This document shows, in pieces, positions 32,850 to 42,300 of a DNA stretch of 64,000 bases (its first letter is position 1; each line of letters begins with the position of its first letter). The position numbers and the translations under genes are program-made. Below the pieces are notes generated by a model. That model worked only from the letters and a program-made list of their open reading frames with translations, ran no database searches and was not told where the DNA came from. The stretch comes from Opitutaceae bacterium TAV5. GTDB taxonomy: Bacteria; Verrucomicrobiota; Verrucomicrobiia; Opitutales; Opitutaceae. The stretch is taken from positions 3,767,001 through 3,831,000 of the forward strand of contig CP007053.1 in NCBI GenBank assembly GCA_000242935.3. Direction: 5' to 3'.

Positions 32850-34817
32850 ATGCCATCGCCTGTTGAAAAACGTCCCGGATCCGGAGGCCTCGTCCAGGCC
32901 TTCAGCGGCTACAATCCGCGTGTCATGTTTTTCAACTACATCGTCGCCGCGCTCGTCCTGGTGCTCGCCGTCGGTCTGGCCTACCGGCAGCTCCTCCGCG
33001 CCGGCGAGTACAGCGAGCAGGAAAAGATGCAAAACCAGCGCCGCATTCTCGTGCCGGGTCCGCGCGGCAACATCTACGATCGCGAAGGCCGCCTGCTCGT
33101 CGGCAACCGTCCGCGTTTCGCCGTCACGCTCTGGCTCGACGAGCTCCGGCAGGAATTTCGCCGCGAATACCTCGTCATCCGCAAAAATTACCGCGAGGCC
33201 GATGATCGCAATCTTCCCAGTTCCTCCGAACTCGAACTCATCGCCCGTTATTCGGTCGTCCAGCGCTATCTCGACAAGATCAACGCCATCCTCGGCCGCC
33301 AGGACCGCGTCAATGCGAAGGACCTGACCCGTCACTACGACCAGCAACGCATCCTCCCTTATGTGCTCGTCGAGGATCTCACGGACAAGGAAGCGGCGCG
33401 CGTCATCGAGCAACTCCCCGTCGTCTCGTCGCTCCAGCTCTACACGTCGAGCGTCCGCCGATACCCTTACGGCGCGGCGGCGGCGCATGTCCTCGGGTAT
33501 GTTTCGATCAACGACGACCTTTCCGTCGACGAGAGTTTTCCCGGCTCCGACCTGACGACCTTCCGCATGAAGGGCACCATCGGGAAAGACGGACTCGAAC
33601 TGCGGTTCGACGACCGGCTCCAGGGCCAGACCGGCGGCAGCATCCATCTCGTGGATCCGGCCGGCTACCGCGTCGATCCCGCGCTCGAACGGCGCCAGCC
33701 GGTCCAGGGCGGCGACCTCATGACGAGCATCGACATCGATCTCCAGATCGCCGCCGAGAAGGCCATGCGCGACACCGGCCTCAAGGGCGCCGCGGTCGCG
33801 CTCGATGTGCGGACCGGCGAGACCCTTGTCCTCGCGAGCATGCCCGGTTACGATCTCAACGAGTTTTCCCCGCGGCTTTCGTTTGCCGCGAGTGCAAAAA
33901 TCGAGGCACAGGGAGCCTGGAGCAATCGCGCCATCAGCGGCACCTACGCGCCCGGCTCCACCTTCAAGCTGGTGACGGCGATGGCCGGCCTCCGGACCGG
34001 CGTCATCACGCCGGAGAGCACGGTCGAATGCACCGGTTATTATCGCGTCGGCGGACGCACCTTTGTCTGTCGCAACCACCGGGACCGCGGCACGATCACC
34101 TTCGCCCAGGCCATCGAGAAGAGCTGCAACACCTTTTTTTACGAATACGGGATCCGGGCCGGGCCCGATGCAATTGCCGCCGAGGCGCGACGCTTCGGCC
34201 TGGACCGGCGCACCGGCATCGAGTTGCCCCACGAATCAGGCGCCATGCTGATCCCCGATCCGGCATGGAAGAAAAAAGCCCGGATGGAATCATGGTTTTC
34301 AGGGGATACTGCAAACATGGCTATCGGCCAAGGTGATGTTAACGTGACGCCGCTGGGCATGGCTTGCCTGGTCGCATCGCTGGCGCGCGGCGAGATGCTT
34401 ACACAGCCAACGATTCTGCACGATCCATCCCGGCCCCGGCAGCACAGCGCGCCGCTCGATCTTCCGCGCGCCGGTTTTGATGAATTGCTCCGCGGGATGC
34501 AGATGGTTCCCCTGACCGGCACGGCCCGCATCCTGAACACCCCGCTGTTCCACATTCCCGGCCTGCGGATCGCCGGCAAGACGGGAACGGCCCAGAAGAG
34601 TGTGACTTTGCCGGACGGGGCGCGGGGCACGCTGAATTTTGCCTGGTTTGTGGGGTTTGCCCCGGTGGAAAACCCGCAGGTCGCTATCGCGGTGATGCTG
34701 GAAGGGGACACGCCCAACGAGGACACCGGCGGCGGCCGTTACGCCGCGCCCATTGCCGGGGCGATCCTGAAAACCTGGAGCGAGAAGCGGACGCAGCCGG
34801 TGGCGAGTGTCCCCTGA
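32850..34817 (+). CDS. mrdA: Penicillin-binding protein 2 (elongation transpeptidase)
   Basis: A 655-residue class B PBP that crosslinks side-wall peptidoglycan with the rod complex. It has one N-terminal membrane segment (about 27-48), a pedestal region beginning 'LVPGPRGNIYDREGRLLV' and the transpeptidase domain. Active-site motifs are SxxK (S370-T-F-K373), SxN as S425-C-N427, and KTG in 'RIAGKTGTAQKS'. It follows mreD by 36 bp. rodA, the partner glycosyltransferase often next in this cluster, is not present; tRNA-His follows instead. Confidence 0.95.
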   Translation: MPSPVEKRPGSGGLVQAFSGYNPRVMFFNYIVAALVLVLAVGLAYRQLLRAGEYSEQEKMQNQRRILVPGPRGNIYDREGRLLVGNRPRFAVTLWLDELRQEFRREYLVIRKNYREADDRNLPSSSELELIARYSVVQRYLDKINAILGRQDRVNAKDLTRHYDQQRILPYVLVEDLTDKEAARVIEQLPVVSSLQLYTSSVRRYPYGAAAAHVLGYVSINDDLSVDESFPGSDLTTFRMKGTIGKDGLELRFDDRLQGQTGGSIHLVDPAGYRVDPALERRQPVQGGDLMTSIDIDLQIAAEKAMRDTGLKGAAVALDVRTGETLVLASMPGYDLNEFSPRLSFAASAKIEAQGAWSNRAISGTYAPGSTFKLVTAMAGLRTGVITPESTVECTGYYRVGGRTFVCRNHRDRGTITFAQAIEKSCNTFFYEYGIRAGPDAIAAEARRFGLDRRTGIELPHESGAMLIPDPAWKKKARMESWFSGDTANMAIGQGDVNVTPLGMACLVASLARGEMLTQPTILHDPSRPRQHSAPLDLPRAGFDELLRGMQMVPLTGTARILNTPLFHIPGLRIAGKTGTAQKSVTLPDGARGTLNFAWFVGFAPVENPQVAIAVMLEGDTPNEDTGGGRYAAPIAGAILKTWSEKRTQPVASVP

Positions 34818-34890
34818 ACAACGGCGGCGGGGCGGTTACGGCCTGGGAACCCGGTTCACCCTGTTCCCGGCGATTATTGCGAAGAAGGGA

Positions 34891-34919
34891 TTGACAGCGG
34901 GAAACCGGGTCGTGAGTTT
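34891..34919 (+). promoter_or_regulatory. Possible promoter of tRNA-His
   Basis: A consensus -35 TTGACA at 34891-34896 lies 17 bp before a weak -10 (GAGTTT at 34914-34919), with a GC-rich discriminator ahead of the tRNA at 34939. The perfect -35 is the main evidence. Confidence 0.4.
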
Positions 34920-34938
34920 CCGGCCCTTTCGCTTTTAC

Positions 34939-35016
34939 GGCGGCCATAGCTCAGTTGGTTAGAGCACAAGATTGTGGATCTTGGGGTCGCGGGTTCGAAT
35001 CCCGTTGGCCGCCCCA
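34939..35016 (+). tRNA. tRNA-His (anticodon GTG)
   Basis: Folds as a full cloverleaf of 78 nt including the CCA end. The acceptor stem has 8 pairs, GGCGGCCA with TGGCCGCC, so the first G (34939) is the G-1 that pairs with C73, the identity mark of tRNA-His. The D arm is GCTC/GAGC, the anticodon arm CAAGA-TTGTGGA-TCTTG with anticodon GTG, the variable loop 5 nt and the T arm GCGGG-TTCGAAT-CCCGT. CCA is encoded in the gene (35014-35016). Confidence 0.97.
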
Positions 35017-35063
35017 TTTTTCTCCCTGCCCTTGCGGGAAAAATCAGGTTTTCCGTACCGCGC

Positions 35064-35786
35064 ATGCACGCTTCCGATCTTTTCGCGCTTCCCGCCTCGC
35101 TCGGGCATTTTTCGGCTTTTTTCCGTCCTGACGCTGCTCCCTGGGAATGGCTGCGGCAGATCGGACCGGCGCTTGCCTCGTTGCAGCCTGGCGCCTCTCC
35201 GCCACCGGTGGCAGCCGGCGCATCGCCCGCCGTGCGGATCGAGGGCACGGTGTGGGTCGACCCGACAGTAAAACTGCCCGCGTATTGCACGCTGATCGGT
35301 CCGGCGTGGATCGGCCCGGGCACGGAAATCAGGCCGGGAGCGTTCATCCGGGGCAACGTCATCGCCGGTGCCGGCTGCGTGCTCGGCAATGCCTGCGAAT
35401 TCAAGAACTGCCTGTTGCTCGACGGTGTGCAGGTCCCGCATTTCAACTACGTGGGCGATTCCATTCTCGGCAACCGCGCCCATCTCGGCGCGGGGGTCAT
35501 CTGTTCCAACCTCCGCCTCGACCAGCGTCCTGTCACCGTCCGGGTGCCGGGAGGGGCAGGGCCGGGAGCAGAGAGCGAACCGGTGGCGGTCGATACCGGT
35601 CTGAAAAAGTTCGGTGCGCTCCTCGGCGACCAGGCCGAAGCCGGTTGCAACGCCGTGCTCAATCCCGGCTCGATCCTCGGCAGGCGCGCGCTCGTCATGC
35701 CGGCGACCCCCTTCACCGGCTATCTGCCTGCGGCGACCATCGCACGCGCCCGCGGCAACCTGACCTTTCTCCCCCGGCGGGATTGA
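35064..35786 (+). CDS. Left-handed beta-helix (hexapeptide repeat) acyltransferase or sugar-nucleotide-associated protein
   Basis: A 240-residue protein whose middle has hexapeptide-style turns ('GTVWVDPTVKLPAYCTLIGP', 'AWIGPGTEIRPGAFIRGNVI', 'NYVGDSILGNRAHLGAGVIC'). This resembles the C-terminal acetyltransferase half of GlmU ('G..SYVGDS.LG...N.GAG.I..N'), with 'FKN' and 'CNAVLNPGSILG'. The N-terminal 60 residues are not a nucleotidyltransferase domain, so this is not a full GlmU. Related stand-alone proteins are annotated UDP-N-acetylglucosamine diphosphorylase-like. The substrate is unknown. It follows the tRNA by 47 bp. Confidence 0.82.
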   Translation: MHASDLFALPASLGHFSAFFRPDAAPWEWLRQIGPALASLQPGASPPPVAAGASPAVRIEGTVWVDPTVKLPAYCTLIGPAWIGPGTEIRPGAFIRGNVIAGAGCVLGNACEFKNCLLLDGVQVPHFNYVGDSILGNRAHLGAGVICSNLRLDQRPVTVRVPGGAGPGAESEPVAVDTGLKKFGALLGDQAEAGCNAVLNPGSILGRRALVMPATPFTGYLPAATIARARGNLTFLPRRD

Positions 35787-35864
35787 GGGGGATCGGCCGG
35801 CGGCCGGGTTTCCTCGTCCGCCCCGTCAGGACAATTTCGGCCCGGGCTCCGGAAGCTTGCAGGT

Positions 35865-36266
35865 TCAGGCGCGGCGTTTTTCCCGCAGCATGCCTGCTGC
35901 CGCCCACAGCCAGCCCGCGATAAAAAACAGGCCGCCCAGCGGCGTGACCGGCCCGAGCCAGCGGGGGCCACCCAGGGCGAGCACATAGATCGAACCGGAA
36001 AACAGCAGGATGCCCGCCAGCCAGCACCCGGCCGGCCCGGACGTGCGGAGGCGTTCGCTGCCCTCCTTCGCGGGCGGAGCGCTCCCTGTTCCCGCCGTCA
36101 CGACCAGGATCATGACGACATGGACAAGATGATAAAAGACAGCAGTTTCCCATGAATCTGCGCTGTGGCGCGCGCTCAGGGTGGCATGCAGGGCATGGGC
36201 TCCCAGGGCACCGAGAATGACACCGGCCGCGCCCAGCAGCGCGCTGACGAAACGGAGTGCAGGCAT
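35865..36266 (-). CDS. DUF423 (YgdD-type) small inner-membrane protein
   Basis: A 133-residue protein with four hydrophobic segments. The N-terminal 'ALLGAAGVILGALGAHALHA' and 'SWETAVFYHLVHVVMILVV' are the DUF423 hallmark, and the C-terminal 'PVTPLGGLFFIAGWLWAA' also fits ('P.GG..FI.GW..L'). The function of the family is not established. It has an unusual 20-residue charged loop ('PPAKEGSERLRTSGPAG') between helices 2 and 3. It is divergent from the porin gene. Confidence 0.9.
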   Translation of the reverse strand: MPALRFVSALLGAAGVILGALGAHALHATLSARHSADSWETAVFYHLVHVVMILVVTAGTGSAPPAKEGSERLRTSGPAGCWLAGILLFSGSIYVLALGGPRWLGPVTPLGGLFFIAGWLWAAAGMLREKRRA

Positions 36267-36470
36267 GACGGATACTGGAAAACAGACCGGCCGTACAGGA
36301 AAGCGTATTCTGCAGATCGCCTGTAACTCGCTGCGAACAAAAGCTCATGCGCATTCCCGCCACCGCCAAAACAGGCTTGCCACAAACCGGCAAATCCCTC
36401 TTCGTCGTCCGCGTGTTGTCGCAAGACGGCACAACCAACAAACCAACAAACCAACAAACCAGGTAGTAAT

Positions 36471-37220
36471 ATGAAAAAGACAGCACTCTTCATCGCGGCT
36501 CTCGTGGCCAGCGGTTCGGTGTATGCCCAGGCGCAGCAATCCACGGCTCCGGCTCTCGAATTCACGTTCGATGCCACCGTTGTCAACGAGTACATCTGGC
36601 GCGGCCAGGAGCAGGCCGACTGGACCTTCCATCCCTCGCTGAAGGCCACCTACGGTGACGCCTATCTCGGTGTCTGGGCCGCCATGCCCTTCAAGGAGAG
36701 CAGCAGCGGTTCGAAGGAGTGGACCGAGTTCGACTTCTTCGGCGGCTACAAGTTCGCCCTGAACGACACCTGGAGCCTCGACGTCGGTAGCACCTTCTAC
36801 ACGTTCACCGACACTGCGGGCTACAACCCGAACTCCGTCGAGCCGTATATCGGTGTGTCCGGCAAGGTTGCCGATCTGCTCAGCACGAGCTTCTACGGCT
36901 TCTACAACTTCGAGTACGAGGCCACCACCCTTCAGGCTAGTGTCGGTTACAGCCTCCCGCTCGAGCAGCTGGGCACCTCGCTTGACTTCAGCGCCACCCT
37001 CGGATGGGTCAAGGGCAACTCCAACCTCCGCGAAAGCGGAGACCGTCCGGCTACCAAGATCCACGATTACTTCTACTGGAGCATCGGCGTGGCCGCTCCC
37101 TGGAAGATCTCCGATCGCGCGGTCCTGACCGTCGGTGTCAGCTACAACGACGTCAACGAGAACGCCATCAATAACGGCGCCGACATCGTCGGTTCCGCCA
37201 GCCTCACGGTCGGCTTCTGA
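36471..37220 (+). CDS. TorF-family putative porin
   Basis: A 249-residue outer-membrane protein. The signal peptide is MKKTALFIAALVASGSVYAQ. 'FTFDATVVNEYIWRGQEQAD' is the diagnostic start of TorF-like porins ('...Y.WRG...'), followed by alternating aromatic strands and a terminal 'SASLTVGF' ending with Phe, the C-terminal signature for outer-membrane insertion. It would form a small beta-barrel. Codon use and spacing suggest a strongly expressed gene, and a good terminator follows. 'AGG' 9 bp before the ATG is a weak Shine-Dalgarno. The 45 bp before it contain tandem 'accaacaa' units. Confidence 0.9.
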   Translation: MKKTALFIAALVASGSVYAQAQQSTAPALEFTFDATVVNEYIWRGQEQADWTFHPSLKATYGDAYLGVWAAMPFKESSSGSKEWTEFDFFGGYKFALNDTWSLDVGSTFYTFTDTAGYNPNSVEPYIGVSGKVADLLSTSFYGFYNFEYEATTLQASVGYSLPLEQLGTSLDFSATLGWVKGNSNLRESGDRPATKIHDYFYWSIGVAAPWKISDRAVLTVGVSYNDVNENAINNGADIVGSASLTVGF

Positions 37221-37266
37221 TCGAAGCCGGTAGCGAGAATCCGATCCGGAATATCTCTCCCGCGAA

Positions 37267-37300
37267 CCCGCCTCCGCTCCTGTGCGGAGGCGGGTTTTTT
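37267..37300 (+). terminator. Rho-independent terminator of the porin gene
   Basis: An 11-bp perfect stem (37267-37277 with 37284-37294), a 6-nt loop and six T at 37295-37300, 46 bp after the porin stop codon. Confidence 0.93.
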
Positions 37301-37331
37301 GCGAGTGCCTGCAAAATTCCAGGATCCGGTA

Positions 37332-37360
37332 TTGACACCGGCTCCGGCAAAACTAGCACT
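37332..37360 (+). promoter_or_regulatory. Likely promoter of rplM-rpsI
   Basis: A consensus -35 TTGACA (37332-37337) and a weak -10 region (TAGCAC or AGCACT around 37354-37360) lie just ahead of rplM and after the porin terminator. The short leader is about 10 nt. Confidence 0.5.
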
Positions 37361-37376
37361 CACCCCTTTTCTATAC

Positions 37377-37808
37377 ATGAAAACCTTCCTCGCCAAAAAA
37401 GAGACGGTTCAGCCCAAGTGGTATCTCATCGATGCCGAGGGCGAGGTGCTCGGTCGTCTCGCGGTGAAAGCCGCCAACATCCTGCGCGGCCGTCACAAGG
37501 CTTCCTATACGCCCAGCATCGACACCGGCGACTACGTCGTGGTCATCAACGCCGACAAGGTCGCCCTCACCGGCGTCAAGGAAGAGAAGAACAAGTACAT
37601 GTTTTTCTCCGGCTTCGTCGGTGGCGAAAGTTACCGCTCTCTCCAGCAGATGCGTGAACGCCACCCCGAGTTCATCATCGAGCACGCCGTCAAGGGCATG
37701 CTCCCCAAGAACCGCATCGCCCGCACCATGCTCACGAAGCTGCGCGTGTTCAGCGGGGCCAGCCACACCCACGAGGCCCAGAATCCCGTCAAAATTTCCG
37801 TCCGCTAA
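37377..37808 (+). CDS. rplM: 50S ribosomal protein L13
   Basis: A 143-residue protein of the standard L13 length. The sequence runs 'KWYLIDAEGEVLGRLAVKAA' then 'ILRGRHKASYTPSIDTGDYV', both diagnostic, and 'AVKGMLPKNRIARTMLTKLR' near the end. It sits in the large subunit. The ATG at 37377 removes 26 upstream in-frame codons that include the promoter. rpsI follows by 9 bp, the conserved L13-S9 pair. Confidence 0.98.
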   Translation: MKTFLAKKETVQPKWYLIDAEGEVLGRLAVKAANILRGRHKASYTPSIDTGDYVVVINADKVALTGVKEEKNKYMFFSGFVGGESYRSLQQMRERHPEFIIEHAVKGMLPKNRIARTMLTKLRVFSGASHTHEAQNPVKISVR

Positions 37809-37817
37809 CCCAAGTCC

Positions 37818-38216
37818 ATGAGCGCTGAAACCACTGTTTTTATCGGCACCGGCCGTCGCAAGACCGCCACCGCCCGCGTCCGTATCACCGAAGGCACCGG
37901 CAAACTCATCGCCAACGGCCGTGAGTTCGACAGCTACTTCTCTCACGAGAATTTTTCCAAGCAGGCCTACCGGCCCCTCCTCACGGTCGAGCTGAAAGAC
38001 AAGCTCGACGTCACGGCCAACGTGAACGGTGGCGGTGTCGCCGGCCAGGCCGGTGCAGTCGCGCACGGCATCGCCCGCGCCCTGCAAAAGATGAACCCCG
38101 AGCTCCGCGCACCCCTCAAGGCCGCCGGACACCTCAAGCGCGACCCTCGCGCCAAGGAACGCAAGAAGCCCGGCCAGCCCGGCGCCCGCAAGCGCTTCCA
38201 GTTCTCCAAGCGCTGA
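37818..38216 (+). CDS. rpsI: 30S ribosomal protein S9
   Basis: A 132-residue small-subunit protein. It begins '[16 protein letters not shown]' and ends '[27 protein letters not shown]'; the C-terminal 'KR' tail reaches the P-site tRNA. It is cotranscribed with rplM (9-bp gap) and followed by a strong terminator. Confidence 0.98.
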   Translation: MSAETTVFIGTGRRKTATARVRITEGTGKLIANGREFDSYFSHENFSKQAYRPLLTVELKDKLDVTANVNGGGVAGQAGAVAHGIARALQKMNPELRAPLKAAGHLKRDPRAKERKKPGQPGARKRFQFSKR

Positions 38217-38254
38217 TCAATCCGCCTGCCCTGCAAGGCCCTGTCCCTTTCGAA

Positions 38255-38288
38255 ACCGTCTTCGTCTCCGTGCGAAGGCGGTTTTTTT
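38255..38288 (+). terminator. Rho-independent terminator after rpsI
   Basis: A 10-bp stem with one G-T wobble (38255-38264 with 38273-38282), an 8-nt loop, then a run of T to 38288. Confidence 0.9.
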
Positions 38289-38316
38289 GTACCGATGTTA
38301 CGGCGACGGCAATAAA

Positions 38317-38403
38317 GTGGCACGGGCATCCTTGCCCGTGGACGGCGCTCTGCGCCGCAAGCGTCCCCTCCTCCCGGCCACACGGGCTGGAAGCCCGTGC
38401 CAC
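38317..38403. repeat. HGQDARAT-family inverted repeat
   Basis: GTGGCACGGGCATCCTTGCC at the left pairs with 'cacgggctggaagcccgtgccac' at the right, with the inner 'gacggcgctctgcgccg' palindrome. It is bounded by 'gatgttacggcg' (38294-38305) and a degenerate '...cgggtaacag' (38411-38420), which echo the terminal repeats of the element at 52838-52962. Confidence 0.82.
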
Positions 38404-38496
38404 ATCACCCTCCGGGTAACAGCACATAATATTTTGATTTCGCGCCCCTTCGTGTGTTTTGTGGACAACTCGTCCTGCTCTTCCCTCGCCACGCCC

Positions 38497-39267
38497 ATGA
38501 AAACCCGTCACGAGATCGTTGAAAACTGGCTCCCTCGCTACACCGGCGTGCCGCTCGACGAGTTTGGCGACTACATCCTGCTCACCAACTTTTCGCGTTA
38601 CGTGAAACTCTTCGCCATGTGGCATCGCGTGCGGGTGCGTGGTCGCGACAAGCCGGTCTCGAGCGCCACGGCGGGTCGCATCACGATCCTCAATTTCGGC
38701 ATGGGCAGCGCGTCCGCGGCCACGGTCATGGATCTGCTCAGCGCGATCCGGCCGAAGGCGGTGCTCTTTCTCGGCAAGTGCGGCGGCATCCGGCATCCGG
38801 CCGAGCTCGGCGACCTGATCCTGCCCATCGCCGCCATCCGCGGCGAGGGCACGAGCAACGACTATTTTCCGCCCGAAGTCCCCGCCTTGCCGGCCTTCGC
38901 CCTGCAAAAGGCCATCTCGACGACCATTCGCGATCATTCCCGCGACTACTGGACCGGCACGGTCTACACGACCAACCGTCGCGTGTGGGAACACGACGAT
39001 GCCTTCAAGGAGTACCTGCGCCGCATCCGGGCCATGGCGGTGGACATGGAAACCGCCACGATCTTCATGACGGGCTTTTTCAACGAGATCCCGACCGGAG
39101 CCCTTCTGCTCGTTTCCGACCAGCCGATGATTCCGGAGGGGGTGAAGACGGCCGCGAGCGACCTCAAGGTGGATGAAGTTTATGTGGAGGATCATCTGCG
39201 CATCGGCATCGATTCGCTCAAGCAGCTGATCAACGACGGCCTCACGGTGAAACACCTGCGGTTCTGA
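38497..39267 (+). CDS. AMP nucleosidase (short form)
   Basis: A 256-residue nucleoside-phosphorylase-like enzyme expected to split AMP into adenine and ribose 5-phosphate. Family features: 'KTRHEIVENWLPRYTGVPLD' at the N terminus, 'ITILNFGMGSASAATVMDLL', 'AVLFLGKCGGIR', 'FGDLILP'-type 'LGDLILPIAAIRGEGTSNDY' and 'MAVDMETATIFMTGF'. The E. coli enzyme (Amn) is about 484 residues with an extra N-terminal domain; this short form carries only the catalytic domain, as in some Bacteroidetes. The ATG at 38497 follows repeat DNA, so the longer in-frame ORF is spurious. Confidence 0.88.
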   Translation: MKTRHEIVENWLPRYTGVPLDEFGDYILLTNFSRYVKLFAMWHRVRVRGRDKPVSSATAGRITILNFGMGSASAATVMDLLSAIRPKAVLFLGKCGGIRHPAELGDLILPIAAIRGEGTSNDYFPPEVPALPAFALQKAISTTIRDHSRDYWTGTVYTTNRRVWEHDDAFKEYLRRIRAMAVDMETATIFMTGFFNEIPTGALLLVSDQPMIPEGVKTAASDLKVDEVYVEDHLRIGIDSLKQLINDGLTVKHLRF

Positions 39268-39367
39268 ATTCCGGGGGGGGGAGGGGGGGCGGCCTCCTGC
39301 CACCGCTCCTTTTTCCGGACGCTCGACAACCGGCCCCGCTTCCTTTGCCCTCCAGGTCACTCCTGCC

Positions 39368-42300
39368 ATGAATGTGCGCTACGATGTGGAATTGCTCAAA
39401 AAGCGTCTCGGTTACCTCGAAGACAACCTTGCCGAGGTAAAGCGGCGCCTTGCCGAACTGGAGGCGCATTGCACAGCGGAGGCCCTCGCGGAAGCGGCCG
39501 GGCTGGCGGGGCAGTCCGGGGTGGTTGCGGGAGCGGAAGAACGGCCGGTGGCCATCCCGCCGCCGATGCCGGTGTCGCCTCCGCCCCTGCCTGCGCCGGC
39601 GACGGAAGAGCCGCCCGCGCCGGCGCCCGAGGCGTGGCACGGGCTTCCAGCCCGTGGGCTTGAGTGGCATGGCCATCCTGGCCATGTGACCGGGAATCAC
39701 GGGCAAGATGCCCGTGCCACGGCCACTGTGCCGGAAGCAGCGCCCGTGCCGCCCCCGCCCCGCATGCCCGAGCCGGCGCCGCCCTCGCCGCCGGTCTGGA
39801 AACCCTGGCTGCAAATGCTCCAGCTCTGGCCGCCTTCGCCGGGCGAGGGGGGCGACGGCGGCGACACGAGCACCGAAGTGCGGCTTGGCGCCTGGTGGGC
39901 GACGCGGATCGGTGCGCTGCTGGCGGTGATCGGCGTGGCGTTTTTCGGCGCCTATATCTCCATCAACACGCCGCCCGCCGTGAAGTTTGCCGAGTTGCTG
40001 CTCGTCAGCCTGGGCGTGACGGCGGGCGGACTCTGGCTGGAGCGCAAAATCCCGAAGTTCGGGGCGGTCGTTTTCGGCGCGGGGCTGGCGTTGGTGTACT
40101 TTTGCGCGTTCGCGGCGTATGCGCTTCCGGCCGTCAAGGTGATCGACAGTCCGGCGGCGGCGACCGGCTGGCAACTGGCCGCCGCGCTGCTCATGGCCGG
40201 AGCGGCGGTGTGGCGGCGCTCGTCGCTGGTCGCCACGATGGCGACGGCCCTGGCCCTGGCGTCCGCTGTGTTTGCGCAGGCCCGGGGGCTGCCCGATTTC
40301 GCGCTCGTCACGGCGGCGTTGCTGGCCGTGGCGGGGGTGATGTTTCACCGCTGGAAAAAATGGGAAGGCCCGTCGGTCGTCGCGATGCCGGGCGCGTACG
40401 CGGTGTACGCGCTGGTGTGGCGCGGCTCGTGGATGCCGCTGGCGCGCGGCGCGGTCGAGGGCGGCGAAGGGTGGGGCGTCGAGGGAGGGGGAGGCCCCGG
40501 CGCATTCTGGCCGTGGGCGTTTCTCGCCGGCATGCTGCTGCTCCATTTTGCGCGCGATTGGCGCCGGCCCGGCCCGGCTGCGGATACGTATGCCGTCTCC
40601 GCCGTGTCGCACGGCGAGCGGTTCTTTCAGGGCCTCAATTCCAGCTTCGCGCTCGGGCTCGGGTTTCTCACGGCGTTCACGCTGTATCGCGAGCACCTGG
40701 CTGCATTTTATCTCGTCGCGGCGGCGGTGATGGCGGTGCTGGTCGTCCTGCGCCAGTGGCGGATGCCGGGCGACGTGGTGGCGGCCATTCTCGCGGCCAA
40801 GGCCACCGGCCTGTTCGCACTCTGGATGATCGAGGTGGGCGAGGGGCGCATGATGGCGATCCAGCTCCTCGTGCAAAGCTGGGTGACGTTCGCCATCGCC
40901 CGGCGGCTGCGTTCGCGGTTCCTCGCGGTATGGACGGCGCTGCTCGCGCTGGTGGCCTACGGGTATTTTGTGCGGCACGCGGTCGATGGCATCGCGGTCG
41001 TCTCGTTCGCGGCGGTGGTGGCGCTGGTGTTCGTCACGGGTTTCGCGCTGCTGTTCGCCGAGCTCGGACGCGGGCGCGGCACGGGAGGGGTGTGGGTGGA
41101 AATGGCGGGAGCCCTGCTCGCCACGGTGGCGGCAGCGGTGGCGGTCGCCTGGATGCACCCGGGCGCATGGGGAGCGGCCGCACTCATCGCGTTTGCCGCC
41201 GCCGGAATCCTGGCCGCGCGGCTGCGGCGCACGCCGGGGCCGGGTGTCGCCGGCGGACTGCTCGCGCTGCTCGCACACGGAGTTCTCTGCATCATGGTCT
41301 GGTCCGGAGACGGGAACGAACACCTCCTGGCCAACGCGCTGGCGGTCGCGCTGCCCACCCTCGCGGCCGGCGTGGGATTGGCGCGCCGGGCGACCGGCCG
41401 GTTCGCGAGCCTCGCTCCGTGGCTTTGGGCGCTGACGATTTTCAGCGGATCGCAGGTGCTGTTTTCCCCCGGGCTGTTGTCCTTCGTTCATCCGGGCAAC
41501 GCGCTGGTGTTGGCGACGGCGCTGGCCGTGGCGTTGGCCGCGACCGCTCCGCGAGCGGGCGACCATTGCCGCCTGACGACGCTGGCGACGTGGACGGCGC
41601 TCTGCGCCGTCGTCACATGGCGAGTGCAGGAGCTGCTCTGGATTTCGCGGTGGTGGGAGGCCGCCGCCGCCGTATTGCTGTGGTCGATACCGCTGCTGTT
41701 GCGCGGTTCTCCGCGGCACGCGGCGAGCCGCGCCGCCGCGCCGTTGCCGGGCGCGCAGGAGTGGTTGCAAACCGCGCTGGCATTTCTGGTGACCTGGGGC
41801 GCGGCGGCGGGGCTCGCCGCCGGGTGGTATCTGCCGGGCGCGTTTGCAGTGCTGGCGATCGTCGCCAGCCGGTTGGCGTGGCGGCCGGGCGTGTTGCCGG
41901 CGCTGGCGGCGGCCTGGGGTTTCTGGGCCGGCGCGCTGTGGCAGATCGGCGGGATTCCGGACTGGCTGGCGACGCCCGCGCAGACGGCGGTCGCGGCGCT
42001 GGCCGTAGCGACGGCGTGGATACCGGCGTGGTGGCAGGCGCGGCGTCCCTTGCCGGAGGCCGGCTGGGGCCGGGCGGTCACGCCGGTGCAGGCGATTGTC
42101 TATGTGGCGGGCGCATGGCTGGCGGCGGTGCGCTGCTTCGATGGTCAGGGGACGGATTATGCGCTGCTGGCGGCGCTGGCGCTGGCCGTGGTCGTGCTGC
42201 GTGCCGGCCGTGTGGCGGCGGCGCGGTGGGCGTCCGTGGCGCTGGCGGCGGTCGCCTGCTGCGGCGCGCTGGTGAGGGTGACGGACGGAGAGGTTTCCGT

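Noticed and set aside
36421-36470. Tandem 'accaacaa' units as a regulatory repeat for the porin gene
   Set aside because: Only a short A/C-rich run before the start codon; too simple to assign, probably unstructured leader sequence.
38287-38496. N-terminal extension of the AMP nucleosidase by 70 codons
   Set aside because: The extension runs through the intergenic repeat ('VARASLPVDGALRRKR'); the conserved protein begins at 38497.
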